A program made the position numbers and the translations under genes. This document shows, piece by piece, positions 28,033 to 35,436 of a stretch of 64,000 bases of DNA; the first letter of the stretch is position 1; the number at the start of each line of letters is the position of its first letter. The DNA is from Deltaproteobacteria bacterium YD0425bin51. GTDB taxonomy: Bacteria; Desulfobacterota; Desulfobacteria; Desulfobacterales; YD0425bin51. Location: NCBI GenBank assembly GCA_002753225.1, contig PDZS01000016.1, positions 1 to 64,000 on the forward strand, given 5' to 3'. Under the pieces are notes generated by a model, which saw only the letters and a program-made list of their open reading frames with translations, did no database searches and was not told where the DNA came from.

Positions 28033-28060
28033 TAAAAGGGGTATGGAACTACCCCTTTTA
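28033..28060 (-). terminator. Intercistronic hairpin terminator
   Basis: A perfect 11-bp stem (TAAAAGGGGTA/TACCCCTTTTA) with a 6-base loop is followed on the minus strand by six U residues. It separates the binding-protein gene at 28090-28842 from the next gene, whose ribosome site begins right after the U-tract. Readthrough must therefore supply the downstream genes, unless a promoter lies inside the upstream gene. Confidence 0.75.
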
Positions 28061-28089
28061 TAACAAAAAATTCTTATTAAAAACAAAAC

Positions 28090-28842
28090 TTATTTAAGAT
28101 ATTTATCAGTTATTTTCTTATATTCTTCTTTTTCCTTGAATGCTTTAAAATTCTTATTAAATTCATCTACTATTTTTTTTATGTCTGGATTTTTTGAAGC
28201 TTTGGCAAATGCTACGTAATACATTTTTTCAACGATAGGCTTTTCAATATAGGTTATGGCATCAGCAAAACCTAGCTTTTTCAATAGAGATATTCCATTT
28301 GCAAGTTCACATGGGAAATAATTAAATCTAGCTTTTTCTAGCTTTTTAAAATTTTCCTCATCAGAACTAGCCTCATCAGAGTTTTTCTGCTCTTTCAAAA
28401 ATTTCATTAAATCATCGCTATAAGTATAACCTCTTGTAATACCTATAGTATGACCTTTAAGATCATCAAAAGAATTAAATTTCAATTTGTCTTTATCTGC
28501 TTTGCGAATAAAAAACACATAAGTGGAAGGATGGAGTGGGGTTTCAGGATAATAAAGAAATTCTTCCCTTTCTGCTTTCTTTGATACAGAATAAAGAACA
28601 TCAGCTTCCCCTCCTTTTGCCATAGCTTCAGCCCTTTTCCATGGAACAAATTCTACCTTATATTCTATTTTCATCTCTTTTAAAACTGCGTCAATAAGCT
28701 CAGTAGCTAGACCTGCTGGTTTTCCATTTTCCAGCATTTCATAGGGGGGCCAATCAGTTGCAAAAATTTTTAATGGTTCTGCAAAACTTATACAAGGTAA
28801 CAAACAAATGATTCCAATTAAAAGCAAAAATTTTTTACTCAT
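28090..28842 (-). CDS. Periplasmic solute-binding protein (SBP_bac_3 family)
   Basis: The 250-residue protein has a signal peptide (residues 1-21, ending SFA) and the SBP_bac_3 pattern: FATDWPPYEMLENGKPAGLATEL at the mature N-terminus, the RAEAMAKGGEADVLYSV segment and GHTIGITRGYTYSD. Such proteins bind polar amino acids or related ligands. No transport genes are adjacent. A strong hairpin follows the gene, consistent with this protein being made in larger amount than the downstream products. Confidence 0.88.
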   Translation of the reverse strand: MSKKFLLLIGIICLLPCISFAEPLKIFATDWPPYEMLENGKPAGLATELIDAVLKEMKIEYKVEFVPWKRAEAMAKGGEADVLYSVSKKAEREEFLYYPETPLHPSTYVFFIRKADKDKLKFNSFDDLKGHTIGITRGYTYSDDLMKFLKEQKNSDEASSDEENFKKLEKARFNYFPCELANGISLLKKLGFADAITYIEKPIVEKMYYVAFAKASKNPDIKKIVDEFNKNFKAFKEKEEYKKITDKYLK

Positions 28843-28880
28843 TTTTTATTCCTCCATATGTTTTTATTGTTAGTTTTTGT

Positions 28881-29132
28881 TTATCCATTTTTAAGGATGG
28901 AAAAACTATCATACATTTCTTTTAATAATACAACAAAATTTTGCATCTCTTGCTGAAGTTCAATTAAATTAGCTTCCATCATTAACTGAAGAACTGCCAT
29001 ACGATTTTCAAAAGTTACAGCCCCATCCATAAGTCTTTCAATTTCTTTTTGATATTTAACTTTTTCTGGATTATTTTGAATTAAAATTTCCAGTTGATAT
29101 AAAGCTAAATTTAGTATTTCTTCTTCATTCAT
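28881..29132 (-). CDS. Small uncharacterised helical protein
   Basis: The 83-residue product is predicted to be almost entirely helical, with acidic and hydrophobic heptad-like spacing (EEEILNLALYQLEIL, EANLIELQQEMQNFVVLLKEM). The ATG at 29132 is chosen because the longer frame would overlap the upstream gene. It lies in a compact three-gene group with the unknown protein at 29137-29466 and the FmdB-like zinc ribbon. No family recognised. Confidence 0.55.
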   Translation of the reverse strand: MNEEEILNLALYQLEILIQNNPEKVKYQKEIERLMDGAVTFENRMAVLQLMMEANLIELQQEMQNFVVLLKEMYDSFSILKNG

Positions 29133-29136
29133 GTAG

Positions 29137-29466
29137 TTAAATATCTTCAATAAGAAAAGGAATACATCGAACCCCAACACTCATTTTTTTAATCCAAAAT
29201 CTTGCCATTGTAACTACTTCTCCTTCCACATTAACTAAATTAGGAAGTTCTTCAACATAAGAAATATCATCTGTTTTAAATTCGTAATAAAAGGTATTTT
29301 TGCTGTATGGCTCTGCAACTAAAATAATTTTTTCAGGATCATATGGATGTTTTTGTGGTGAACCTGAAAATGCGATATGGGTTTCTTTTAAAATTTTTAG
29401 ATTTGGTGGTCTTTTGTAAGATTGTATTTCAAAGTTATTATTCTGCTGTAGTAATAATTTTAACAT
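29137..29466 (-). CDS. Uncharacterised 109-residue protein
   Basis: No signal peptide is seen. The sequence looks beta-rich with a conserved-looking core: HPYDPEKIILVAEPYSKNTF and a C-terminal MARFWIKKMSVGVRCIPF segment. I do not recognise the family from sequence alone. It lies 15 bases after the FmdB-like gene and 4 bases before the small helical protein, so the three are likely made together. Confidence 0.6.
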   Translation of the reverse strand: MLKLLLQQNNNFEIQSYKRPPNLKILKETHIAFSGSPQKHPYDPEKIILVAEPYSKNTFYYEFKTDDISYVEELPNLVNVEGEVVTMARFWIKKMSVGVRCIPFLIEDI

Positions 29467-29481
29467 TATATATTTCCCCCT

Positions 29482-29796
29482 TTAATCAGTTATAATTTTA
29501 TTTAAATGCGGCATAGTTTCTGGTTTATCTCTAATCATATAACGGCTTTCATTTCCCCTTGCTGTGACATTTTCATATACACCGTCATCCCTTTTAACTA
29601 ATTTAGTAAAACCTAAATTGCGAATATCTGTGTTTGATTTTGGAGTATTTATATAAGTATAGGAAATAAGTTTGCGTACTTCACCTCCGCAAATAGGGCA
29701 ATGGTTTAAGGCTGAATCAGTAATTGACTGTTTTATTTCAAACTCTTTGCCTATAGAGCAGGGTGTATTGATATGGCAATATTCATAAATTGGCAT
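29482..29796 (-). CDS. FmdB-like zinc-ribbon protein
   Basis: The 104-residue product begins MPIYEY, the hallmark of the FmdB family of small zinc-ribbon regulatory proteins, and has a CPICGG knuckle near residue 35. The first knuckle, usually CxxC, is stretched to CHINTPC, so zinc binding may be altered. AAGGAGGT lies before the start. It is the first gene of the long minus-strand run and is divergent from the methyltransferase gene at 29908. FmdB proteins have been linked to regulation of amidase genes, but the role here is unknown. Confidence 0.7.
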   Translation of the reverse strand: MPIYEYCHINTPCSIGKEFEIKQSITDSALNHCPICGGEVRKLISYTYINTPKSNTDIRNLGFTKLVKRDDGVYENVTARGNESRYMIRDKPETMPHLNKIITD

Positions 29797-29860
29797 TGAA
29801 ATCTTACCTCCTTTGTTATAAAACTAAAAATGATATCTAACTATGTCCGTTTATTCAATT

Positions 29861-29883
29861 TTTTTCAAGAAATTTTTGAAAAA
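29861..29883 (+). repeat. Inverted repeat before the methyltransferase gene
   Basis: TTTTTCAA (29861-29868) and TTGAAAAA (29876-29883) form an 8-bp dyad with a 7-base spacer. It lies 8 bases before the AGGAGG of the next gene, in the divergent intergenic region. It could be an operator or a weak hairpin. The stem is A+T-only apart from one base pair. Confidence 0.3.
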
Positions 29884-29907
29884 TTAAATTTAGGAGGAAA
29901 AAATAAT

Positions 29908-30921
29908 ATGAATGTAAATGAATGGAACCCGCCCAAATTACTAGAATTATCTGGAAGTTACTGGAAGACATGCACGCTTCATGCAGGAGTTAAGCTTAAT
30001 ATCTTTACAATAATTGGAAACAATTCTCACACCGTTCATGAGATTTCTATAAAATTAAATACATCTGAAGATGCTACTTTAAGGCTCCTTAATGCATTGG
30101 TTGCAATGAATCTTTTAATTAAAAATGGAAATAAATATGAAAACACAGAAGCATCTAAAACTTTTCTTTCAAAAGATTCTCCTAAATATATAGGCTATAT
30201 TATTATGCACCATCATCACTTATTGCCGTCATGGGCTCAGTTAGATTTATCTATTAAATCAGGTAAGCCTATAAGAAATAGAAGCACTGGCGATATAACT
30301 CAGGAACAGCGTGAAAGCTTTTTGATGGGTATGTTTAATATAGCAATGAATCTTGCCCCAATAATTGTAAAAGAAATTGATTTAAAAGGGAAAACACATT
30401 TATTAGATCTAGGAGGTGGTCCTGGAACATATGCAATACATTTTTGTTTAGCAAATCCTTCTCTTAAAGCAACTGTATATGATCTTCCAACAACAGAGCC
30501 TTTTTTTAAAGAAACCGTTAAAAAATTTGGTTTGTCTGACCGAATAAATTTTATTTCTGGTAATTATGTTAAAGACAAAGAGATTTTTGGGAAGTATGAC
30601 GCAGTTTGGATTTCTCATATACTTCATGGAGAAAGCTATGATACATGTTTACAGATTTTAAAAAAAGCATCAGAAACTCTTAACAACGGGGCAATGGTTA
30701 TGATTCATGAGTTTATCTTGAATAATACATTAGATTCGCCTCTGCATCCTGCACTTTTTTCTTTGAATATGCTGTTAGGAACAGAAGGGGGAAGGTCTTA
30801 TTCAGAGGGTGAACTAATGGATATGCTTAAATCTTGCGGTTTAATAGAAATTTTTAGACATCCATTTAAAGGACCAATGGATTCAGGTATTGTTATGGGA
30901 ATAATAAAATCTGAAATATGA
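29908..30921 (+). CDS. SAM-dependent O-methyltransferase (Methyltransf_2 type)
   Basis: The 337-residue protein has an N-terminal winged-helix dimerisation domain (AGVKLNIFTIIG, LLNALVAMNLL) and a C-terminal Rossmann domain with the SAM loop LLDLGGGPGTYAIHF and the downstream WISHILHG and MIHEFILN segments. These are the marks of the acetylserotonin/hydroxyneurosporene O-methyltransferase group. The start at 29908 has AGGAGG at 29892-29897, whereas the longer frame from 29830 has none. The substrate is unknown. A degenerate copy of its last 50 bases occurs at 31601-31656. Confidence 0.87.
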   Translation: MNVNEWNPPKLLELSGSYWKTCTLHAGVKLNIFTIIGNNSHTVHEISIKLNTSEDATLRLLNALVAMNLLIKNGNKYENTEASKTFLSKDSPKYIGYIIMHHHHLLPSWAQLDLSIKSGKPIRNRSTGDITQEQRESFLMGMFNIAMNLAPIIVKEIDLKGKTHLLDLGGGPGTYAIHFCLANPSLKATVYDLPTTEPFFKETVKKFGLSDRINFISGNYVKDKEIFGKYDAVWISHILHGESYDTCLQILKKASETLNNGAMVMIHEFILNNTLDSPLHPALFSLNMLLGTEGGRSYSEGELMDMLKSCGLIEIFRHPFKGPMDSGIVMGIIKSEI

Positions 30922-31022
30922 TAAAAACTGTTCTGAGGCTAAATAATCCTTAATTTGAGCACGGACAGATCAAGAGTTTGGAATTGAGTGATAGGCTTAA
31001 ATTTGAGAGAAAGTTAGAACTA

Positions 31023-31265
31023 ATGAAAACAACAGAATATTTCAAGCATACGAAAAAAAGAACTGATCGTTCAATAATATTGGATGAATGGATTAACCAT
31101 GTCATCCAACACCCAGAAAAAATACAAATTCAATCTGACGGAAGAATAAGAAAATGGGCATATATTTCTGAGGAGGATAAATTCCTTCGGGTTATCCTAT
31201 TGGAAGATGAAGAAACTATTCATAATGCTTTCTTTGATAGATCATTTAAGGAGAATCGGCAATGA
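31023..31265 (+). CDS. DUF4258-like small protein (possible partner of DUF2283 protein)
   Basis: The 80-residue product has the pattern YFKHTKKRTDR, EWINHVIQHPE, GRIRKWAYI and HNAFFDRSF, which I associate with small DUF4258-like proteins encoded beside DUF2283 proteins. Such pairs have the size and overlap of toxin-antitoxin modules, but that role is not established. I use the ATG at 31023 rather than an upstream TTG. The gene overlaps the next one by 4 bases. Confidence 0.65.
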   Translation: MKTTEYFKHTKKRTDRSIILDEWINHVIQHPEKIQIQSDGRIRKWAYISEEDKFLRVILLEDEETIHNAFFDRSFKENRQ

Positions 31266-31489
31266 GAGTTAAATATTTTTTAGATACTGATACCGCACTT
31301 GTTGAATTCATTGATCATGAAGTGTTCGAGACAAGAGAAATAAGCGAGAATATTTATTTGGATATTGATAAGCAAGGAAATATTGTAAGTATGACGATCG
31401 AACATGCTCGGGCTAATGCACAATTACAGGAGTTTTCTTATCATGAAATAGTAAATTACTCGTATGATAAAAAAAGAGCAATTGCATAA
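31262..31489 (+). CDS. DUF2283 family protein
   Basis: The 75-residue product matches DUF2283: an N-terminal MRVKYFLDTDTALVEF strand pair, then ISENIYLDIDKQGNIVSMTIEHA. DUF2283 proteins are typically encoded next to a small DUF4258-like protein, as here, with the start overlapping the preceding stop (ATGAG). The pair may be a small mobile or addiction-type module. The sequence after it holds a decayed copy of the upstream methyltransferase end. Confidence 0.8.
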   Translation: MRVKYFLDTDTALVEFIDHEVFETREISENIYLDIDKQGNIVSMTIEHARANAQLQEFSYHEIVNYSYDKKRAIA

Positions 31490-31600
31490 GAAAATTATTT
31501 GAATTGCGGATTAAACACCGCTAACCTTTTAGGCGATGATGGTTCGCTAAACCGCTCGCAAATGGAGCAATGGGGTTGTTTGGAGCAGGAGGTAGATAAA

Positions 31601-31656
31601 GAAATTTATAAACATGCAATTTAAAAGACCAATGTATTCATCTATTGTTATATGTT
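31601..31656 (+). pseudogene. Degenerate copy of the methyltransferase 3' end
   Basis: About 43 of 51 aligned bases match the 3' end of the methyltransferase gene at 30847-30897, including GACCAATG, ATTTAAA and TATTGTTAT blocks in the same order. A one-base insertion breaks the reading frame and the encoded PMDSGIV stretch has decayed. It is best read as the remnant of a second methyltransferase copy or of a duplication that accompanied insertion of the DUF4258/DUF2283 pair. The rest of the 31490-31681 gap shows no recognisable gene. Confidence 0.55.
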
Positions 31657-31681
31657 ATAGGAATATAAATAGGTTTTTAAA

Positions 31682-32941
31682 TTATATCATCTTAGTATTT
31701 ATAAACATAGATTGATATTTTTCAGCGACTTCTTTTTGAACTTTACGCCTATTTATATCAATAGCATCATAATTTTTTTCGAGGATATTTATACAATCAC
31801 CATCTAGCGCTTTTTCATCTTTCATATTCTTTAAGATAGATAGCGTTGTCTCAGGAGGTAGTCCTCTGCGATATGGTCTATCTTCAGTAAGGGCTGTAAA
31901 TACATCAGTGACAGCAATGATCCGGGAAGGAATGGAAATCTCATTTTCTTTAATCCGAAAAGGATAACCCAATCCGCTTGGTCTTTCATGATGGAATGCA
32001 GCCCAAAAAACTATTTCACCAAGTCCTTTTATTCCATTTAAGATATGATATGTATGATAGGGATGGGATTTAATGATGTTGAATTCAAAATTTGATAACT
32101 TACCAGGTTTTTCTAAGATTTCCTTTGGAACGGAAAGTTTTCCTAAATCATGGAGCCATCCTGCAATTTTTATTTTTATGCAGGTATCAGAATCGAATCC
32201 CATCAAAGATGCTAAAATCTCGGCACTTATCGCTACACCAGTTGAATGAAAGGTGGTAAAGCGGCTCCTAAAATCAATAATTTGATAAAACATCCCTGCA
32301 ATTTCGAATATGCTTTTATCTTTTAAGGTCAATTCCTGATCGTAATAAAAATTATATAAATGCTTTGTGATTTGGGGGGATATAAGATCAAACCAGAATG
32401 ATTCCCTTTTTGATAAAGATAAAAAAGCTTTCACGAGTTCTGGAGCAAAAATCTGCTCACAGTTTTTTTTGATTAACGTACAAAACATATCCTGCTGGCT
32501 AAGTATTTCCTCATGATCATCAATTAAACCTCCAACACGCTCAGCAATGTGAAGAATATGAGATGAAATCGGAACGTTCTGATCTTTAAAACAGACTCCT
32601 TGACCATTTTGCCAAGGCACATGATGATAGCGGATTATATTTGCTGCATCAATTAGAGGCTCATATTCTCGAATCAATTGATATCCGATTTCAGAATGAA
32701 TATGTGGATTGGTAAAATCATAGTAAAATTCATCCAGACTCTCATCCAAGGATAACGCTCCTGAATCATGGAGCATTCCAGCAAGAATAAGATCGTTTAT
32801 CATTTTGTTGTTAAATCCGATTTCCTTACCAATTTGCATTGCGATAAAAGCAACCCTGTGGTGATGATCCATAAGGATTGGAGAAACCAAATCAATAGCT
32901 AAAGATAACCCATTTACAATATCAAATAATTTGATATTCAT
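31682..32941 (-). CDS. HD-GYP domain protein (putative c-di-GMP phosphodiesterase)
   Basis: The 419-residue protein carries two HD modules. The first has HHHRVAFIA, LHDSGAL and RYHHVPW. The second is an HD-GYP domain with LHDLGKLSVP, the HHERPSGLGYP signature and DVFTALTEDRPYRRG. HD-GYP proteins hydrolyse cyclic di-GMP using a di- or tri-metal centre. No receiver or membrane segment is attached. The two catalytic-looking modules in one chain suggest one may be regulatory. The gene stands alone between convergent and divergent neighbours. Confidence 0.9.
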   Translation of the reverse strand: MNIKLFDIVNGLSLAIDLVSPILMDHHHRVAFIAMQIGKEIGFNNKMINDLILAGMLHDSGALSLDESLDEFYYDFTNPHIHSEIGYQLIREYEPLIDAANIIRYHHVPWQNGQGVCFKDQNVPISSHILHIAERVGGLIDDHEEILSQQDMFCTLIKKNCEQIFAPELVKAFLSLSKRESFWFDLISPQITKHLYNFYYDQELTLKDKSIFEIAGMFYQIIDFRSRFTTFHSTGVAISAEILASLMGFDSDTCIKIKIAGWLHDLGKLSVPKEILEKPGKLSNFEFNIIKSHPYHTYHILNGIKGLGEIVFWAAFHHERPSGLGYPFRIKENEISIPSRIIAVTDVFTALTEDRPYRRGLPPETTLSILKNMKDEKALDGDCINILEKNYDAIDINRRKVQKEVAEKYQSMFINTKMI

Positions 32942-33080
32942 ACAATTTTATCCTTGTTGGTATTTATTTTTTAGAATATATGTAATATATATAAAATATA
33001 TTGGTATTGAACTCAACCATAAAAATCATCAATGCTTTAAAATTTAAAATTATTTCCACACAATAAATGTGAGGGTATTT

Positions 33081-33086
33081 GGAGGG
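33081..33086 (+). promoter_or_regulatory. Ribosome binding site fixing the start at 33091
   Basis: GGAGGG lies 4 bases before the ATG at 33091. An in-frame ATG-like start 12 bases further upstream would overlap this site and is less likely. Confidence 0.6.
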
Positions 33087-33090
33087 TATT

Positions 33091-33882
33091 ATGAAAGTTG
33101 AACTTTTAATTATAGATCCACAAAATGATTTTTGTAATTCAAAAGGAGCGTTATATGTACCTGGAGCTGATAAAGACATGAATAGGCTTGCAATAATGAT
33201 TGAAAGATTAATAGATAAAATTGATGATATTCACGTAACATTAGATAGTCATCATTATATTGATATTGCTCATCCTATTTATTGGATAGATTCAAATGGA
33301 AAACATCCAAAGGTCTTTACTATTATATCAGAAAGCGATGTAAAAGATGGTAAATGGAGGACATATAATCCAAGCTATCAGAAGAGAGCAGAGGAATATG
33401 TTACTAATTTGCGTGTAAGCAATCGTTATCAATTATGTATATGGCCCCCTCATTGTTTAATTGGAAGCTGGGGATATCAGGTGGAGATAAGATTGTTTCA
33501 AGCTTTACTGCAGTGGGAAAAAACTTTTGCAATGGTTGATTATGTTACTAAAGGCTCTAATCCCTATACAGAACATTATTCAGCAGTTCAAGCTGATGTT
33601 CCTGATCCCTGCGATCCTAGCACAATGCTTAATACCAGATTAATTGAGACACTGGAAAATGCAGATATTGTGGTTTTGTGTGGTGAAGCATCAAGCCACT
33701 GTGTTGCTAACACTGTTATGGATATTGCTAATAAATTTGGGGAAGAAAATATTAAAAAAATGGTATTGCTTGAAGATGCAACTAGTCCAGTTCCAGGATT
33801 TGAGAATCTATCTTCAGATTTTATTCAAAAGATGAAGGGAAGGGGTATGAAGATTTCAAACACTAGAGATTTTCTAAAATAA
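33091..33882 (+). CDS. Isochorismatase/nicotinamidase-like cysteine hydrolase
   Basis: The 263-residue protein has the cysteine-hydrolase triad of this superfamily: Asp9 in LIIDPQNDF, a lysine in the DYVTKGSNP segment and Cys204 in CGEASSHCVANT. Metal-binding residues DSHHYIDIAHP resemble nicotinamidase. It probably cleaves an amide such as nicotinamide. It is larger than a typical nicotinamidase by about 50 residues. The VWA gene follows after 10 bases, so it may belong functionally to the VWA-PP2C-kinase group. Confidence 0.83.
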   Translation: MKVELLIIDPQNDFCNSKGALYVPGADKDMNRLAIMIERLIDKIDDIHVTLDSHHYIDIAHPIYWIDSNGKHPKVFTIISESDVKDGKWRTYNPSYQKRAEEYVTNLRVSNRYQLCIWPPHCLIGSWGYQVEIRLFQALLQWEKTFAMVDYVTKGSNPYTEHYSAVQADVPDPCDPSTMLNTRLIETLENADIVVLCGEASSHCVANTVMDIANKFGEENIKKMVLLEDATSPVPGFENLSSDFIQKMKGRGMKISNTRDFLK

Positions 33883-33892
33883 GGAGAAAAAT

Positions 33893-34654
33893 ATGCCAAA
33901 ACTAATGAATACAGATAATATGCAAAATATAAATATTTCAGGTCCTGGTAGTTTTCAGTTTTCATCGGTTAGAATTGAAAACCTTGAAGCAACTGAATAT
34001 ACGATAGTTACCATAGTTGTTGATGAGACAGGGAGTGTAACTAATTTTGCTGGAGAACTTCTAAAATGTGTTAAATCTATTATTGAATCCTGTAAAAAGA
34101 GTCCAAGATCTGAGAATTTACTCATTAGATTAGTTGCATTCAATGATAAAATAAGAGAAATTCATGGATTTAAACTATTAAAAGACATAAATATAAATGA
34201 TTATAAACCATTTAAACCTCAGGGAGTGACAGGTCTTTATGATGCAGCTTATTCAAGCATTTGTGCAACACTGGAACAAGCCAAAAGATTAATTGATCAG
34301 GATTTTGATGCAAATGGAGCTGTATATATTATTACAGACGGTTTAGACAACTGTTCAAAGATGAAGCCTCAAGATATTGCAAAGCGTTTGGATGAGGCGC
34401 TTCATAATGAAAAAGAAATTGAATCTATCATAAGCATATTAATTGGACTGCATGATATTGGAATTAGTTCAAGTAATGACGTGCAAAGGGGATTATCCTA
34501 TTTTCAAGCAGAAGCAAATATATCCCAATTTATTGATGTGGGTGATGCAACACCTGCTAAACTAGCAAAGCTTGCTGGATTTGTAAGTAAGAGCATATCG
34601 AGCCAATCTCAGGCTTTAGGTACAGGTGGACCTAGCCAACCTTTGACATTTTAA
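33893..34654 (+). CDS. VWA domain protein (TerY-like)
   Basis: The 253-residue soluble protein is a von Willebrand A domain with an intact metal-ion-dependent adhesion site: DETGS at residues 44-48, the threonine in GVTGLYDAA, and the DG pair in YIITDGLDN. It has no signal peptide, so it acts in the cytoplasm. Together with the two following genes (PP2C phosphatase and kinase-like protein) it matches the TerY-P triad described around tellurite-resistance-type systems. The protein probably recruits targets for phosphorylation. AAGGAG precedes the start. Confidence 0.88.
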   Translation: MPKLMNTDNMQNINISGPGSFQFSSVRIENLEATEYTIVTIVVDETGSVTNFAGELLKCVKSIIESCKKSPRSENLLIRLVAFNDKIREIHGFKLLKDININDYKPFKPQGVTGLYDAAYSSICATLEQAKRLIDQDFDANGAVYIITDGLDNCSKMKPQDIAKRLDEALHNEKEIESIISILIGLHDIGISSSNDVQRGLSYFQAEANISQFIDVGDATPAKLAKLAGFVSKSISSQSQALGTGGPSQPLTF

Positions 34655-34660
34655 AAACAT

Positions 34661-35434
34661 ATGAGTAAGTATATAGTAAACTCTGATAGCTACTTTTGCA
34701 TGGGCAGCACTCATAAAATCTGCGAGGATTATGCCATTTCAGGTTTAACTCCTCGCTCCTACGTTATTTTATCAGATGGATGCTCAAGTGCAAAGCATAC
34801 AGATGTAGGATCTCGAATATTATGCCATCTTACTGAAAAGATTTTGGTAAAAGAAAATATTTTTAATCCTGATGTTTTTATTAAAAATATTCTTAAATCA
34901 ATGGAATCGGCTCTTAATCTTCTGGGTATGCAAACAAATAATTTTTATGGGACATTAGTTCTTGCTTATGAAGAAAATGATATGGTTAAAGTTGTTATTT
35001 TTGGAGATGGATCTGTCATAACAGTAGATAGAGAAGGGCATGTTATGTTACATAATGTTTTATTTAACACAAATGCTCCAGATTATTTAGCATATCATTT
35101 AGATGAAAAATTCAAAAAAGCATACCAAATGACTAATACAATAAAATCAATTAACCAATATGAATATGAATTGTTTAAACCAATAGTTATGAAATTTCCA
35201 ATGTCTAATTTTGAGACTATAGCTATAGCTTCTGATGGACTCAATTCTTTTATCCCAAAGGGTAAATTATCTGATGTTGAAATTGCAAGAAAGTTTGTTT
35301 CATTTAAGAATTTTAATGGAGAATATGTCAAAAGACGTGCTGCCAAAGCTATAAAAGAAATTGAAAAAGAAGGCTTAGTTCATTTTGATGACCTTTCAAT
35401 TGGCTCAATTCATATTAAGCAATCAGGAGATTAA
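34661..35434 (+). CDS. PP2C-type serine/threonine phosphatase
   Basis: The 257-residue protein has the metal-binding aspartates of the PP2C fold in order: CEDYAI near residue 23, LSDGCSSAKH, FGDGSVI, IASDGLNSF and the terminal FDDLSIGSI. It is shorter than many PP2C enzymes and has no membrane part. It lies 6 bases after the VWA gene and 2 bases before the kinase-like gene. The expected role is to reverse phosphorylation by that kinase. Confidence 0.87.
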   Translation: MSKYIVNSDSYFCMGSTHKICEDYAISGLTPRSYVILSDGCSSAKHTDVGSRILCHLTEKILVKENIFNPDVFIKNILKSMESALNLLGMQTNNFYGTLVLAYEENDMVKVVIFGDGSVITVDREGHVMLHNVLFNTNAPDYLAYHLDEKFKKAYQMTNTIKSINQYEYELFKPIVMKFPMSNFETIAIASDGLNSFIPKGKLSDVEIARKFVSFKNFNGEYVKRRAAKAIKEIEKEGLVHFDDLSIGSIHIKQSGD

Positions 35435-35436
35435 AT

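Noticed and set aside
28015..28086. Longer N-terminus for the Peripla_BP_6 protein
   Set aside because: It would be translated through a terminator hairpin and would bury the signal peptide.
31490..31600. Slightly GC-richer segment after the DUF2283 gene, looked at as an attachment site or repeat
   Set aside because: No inverted or direct repeat, tRNA fragment or recombinase gene is associated with it.
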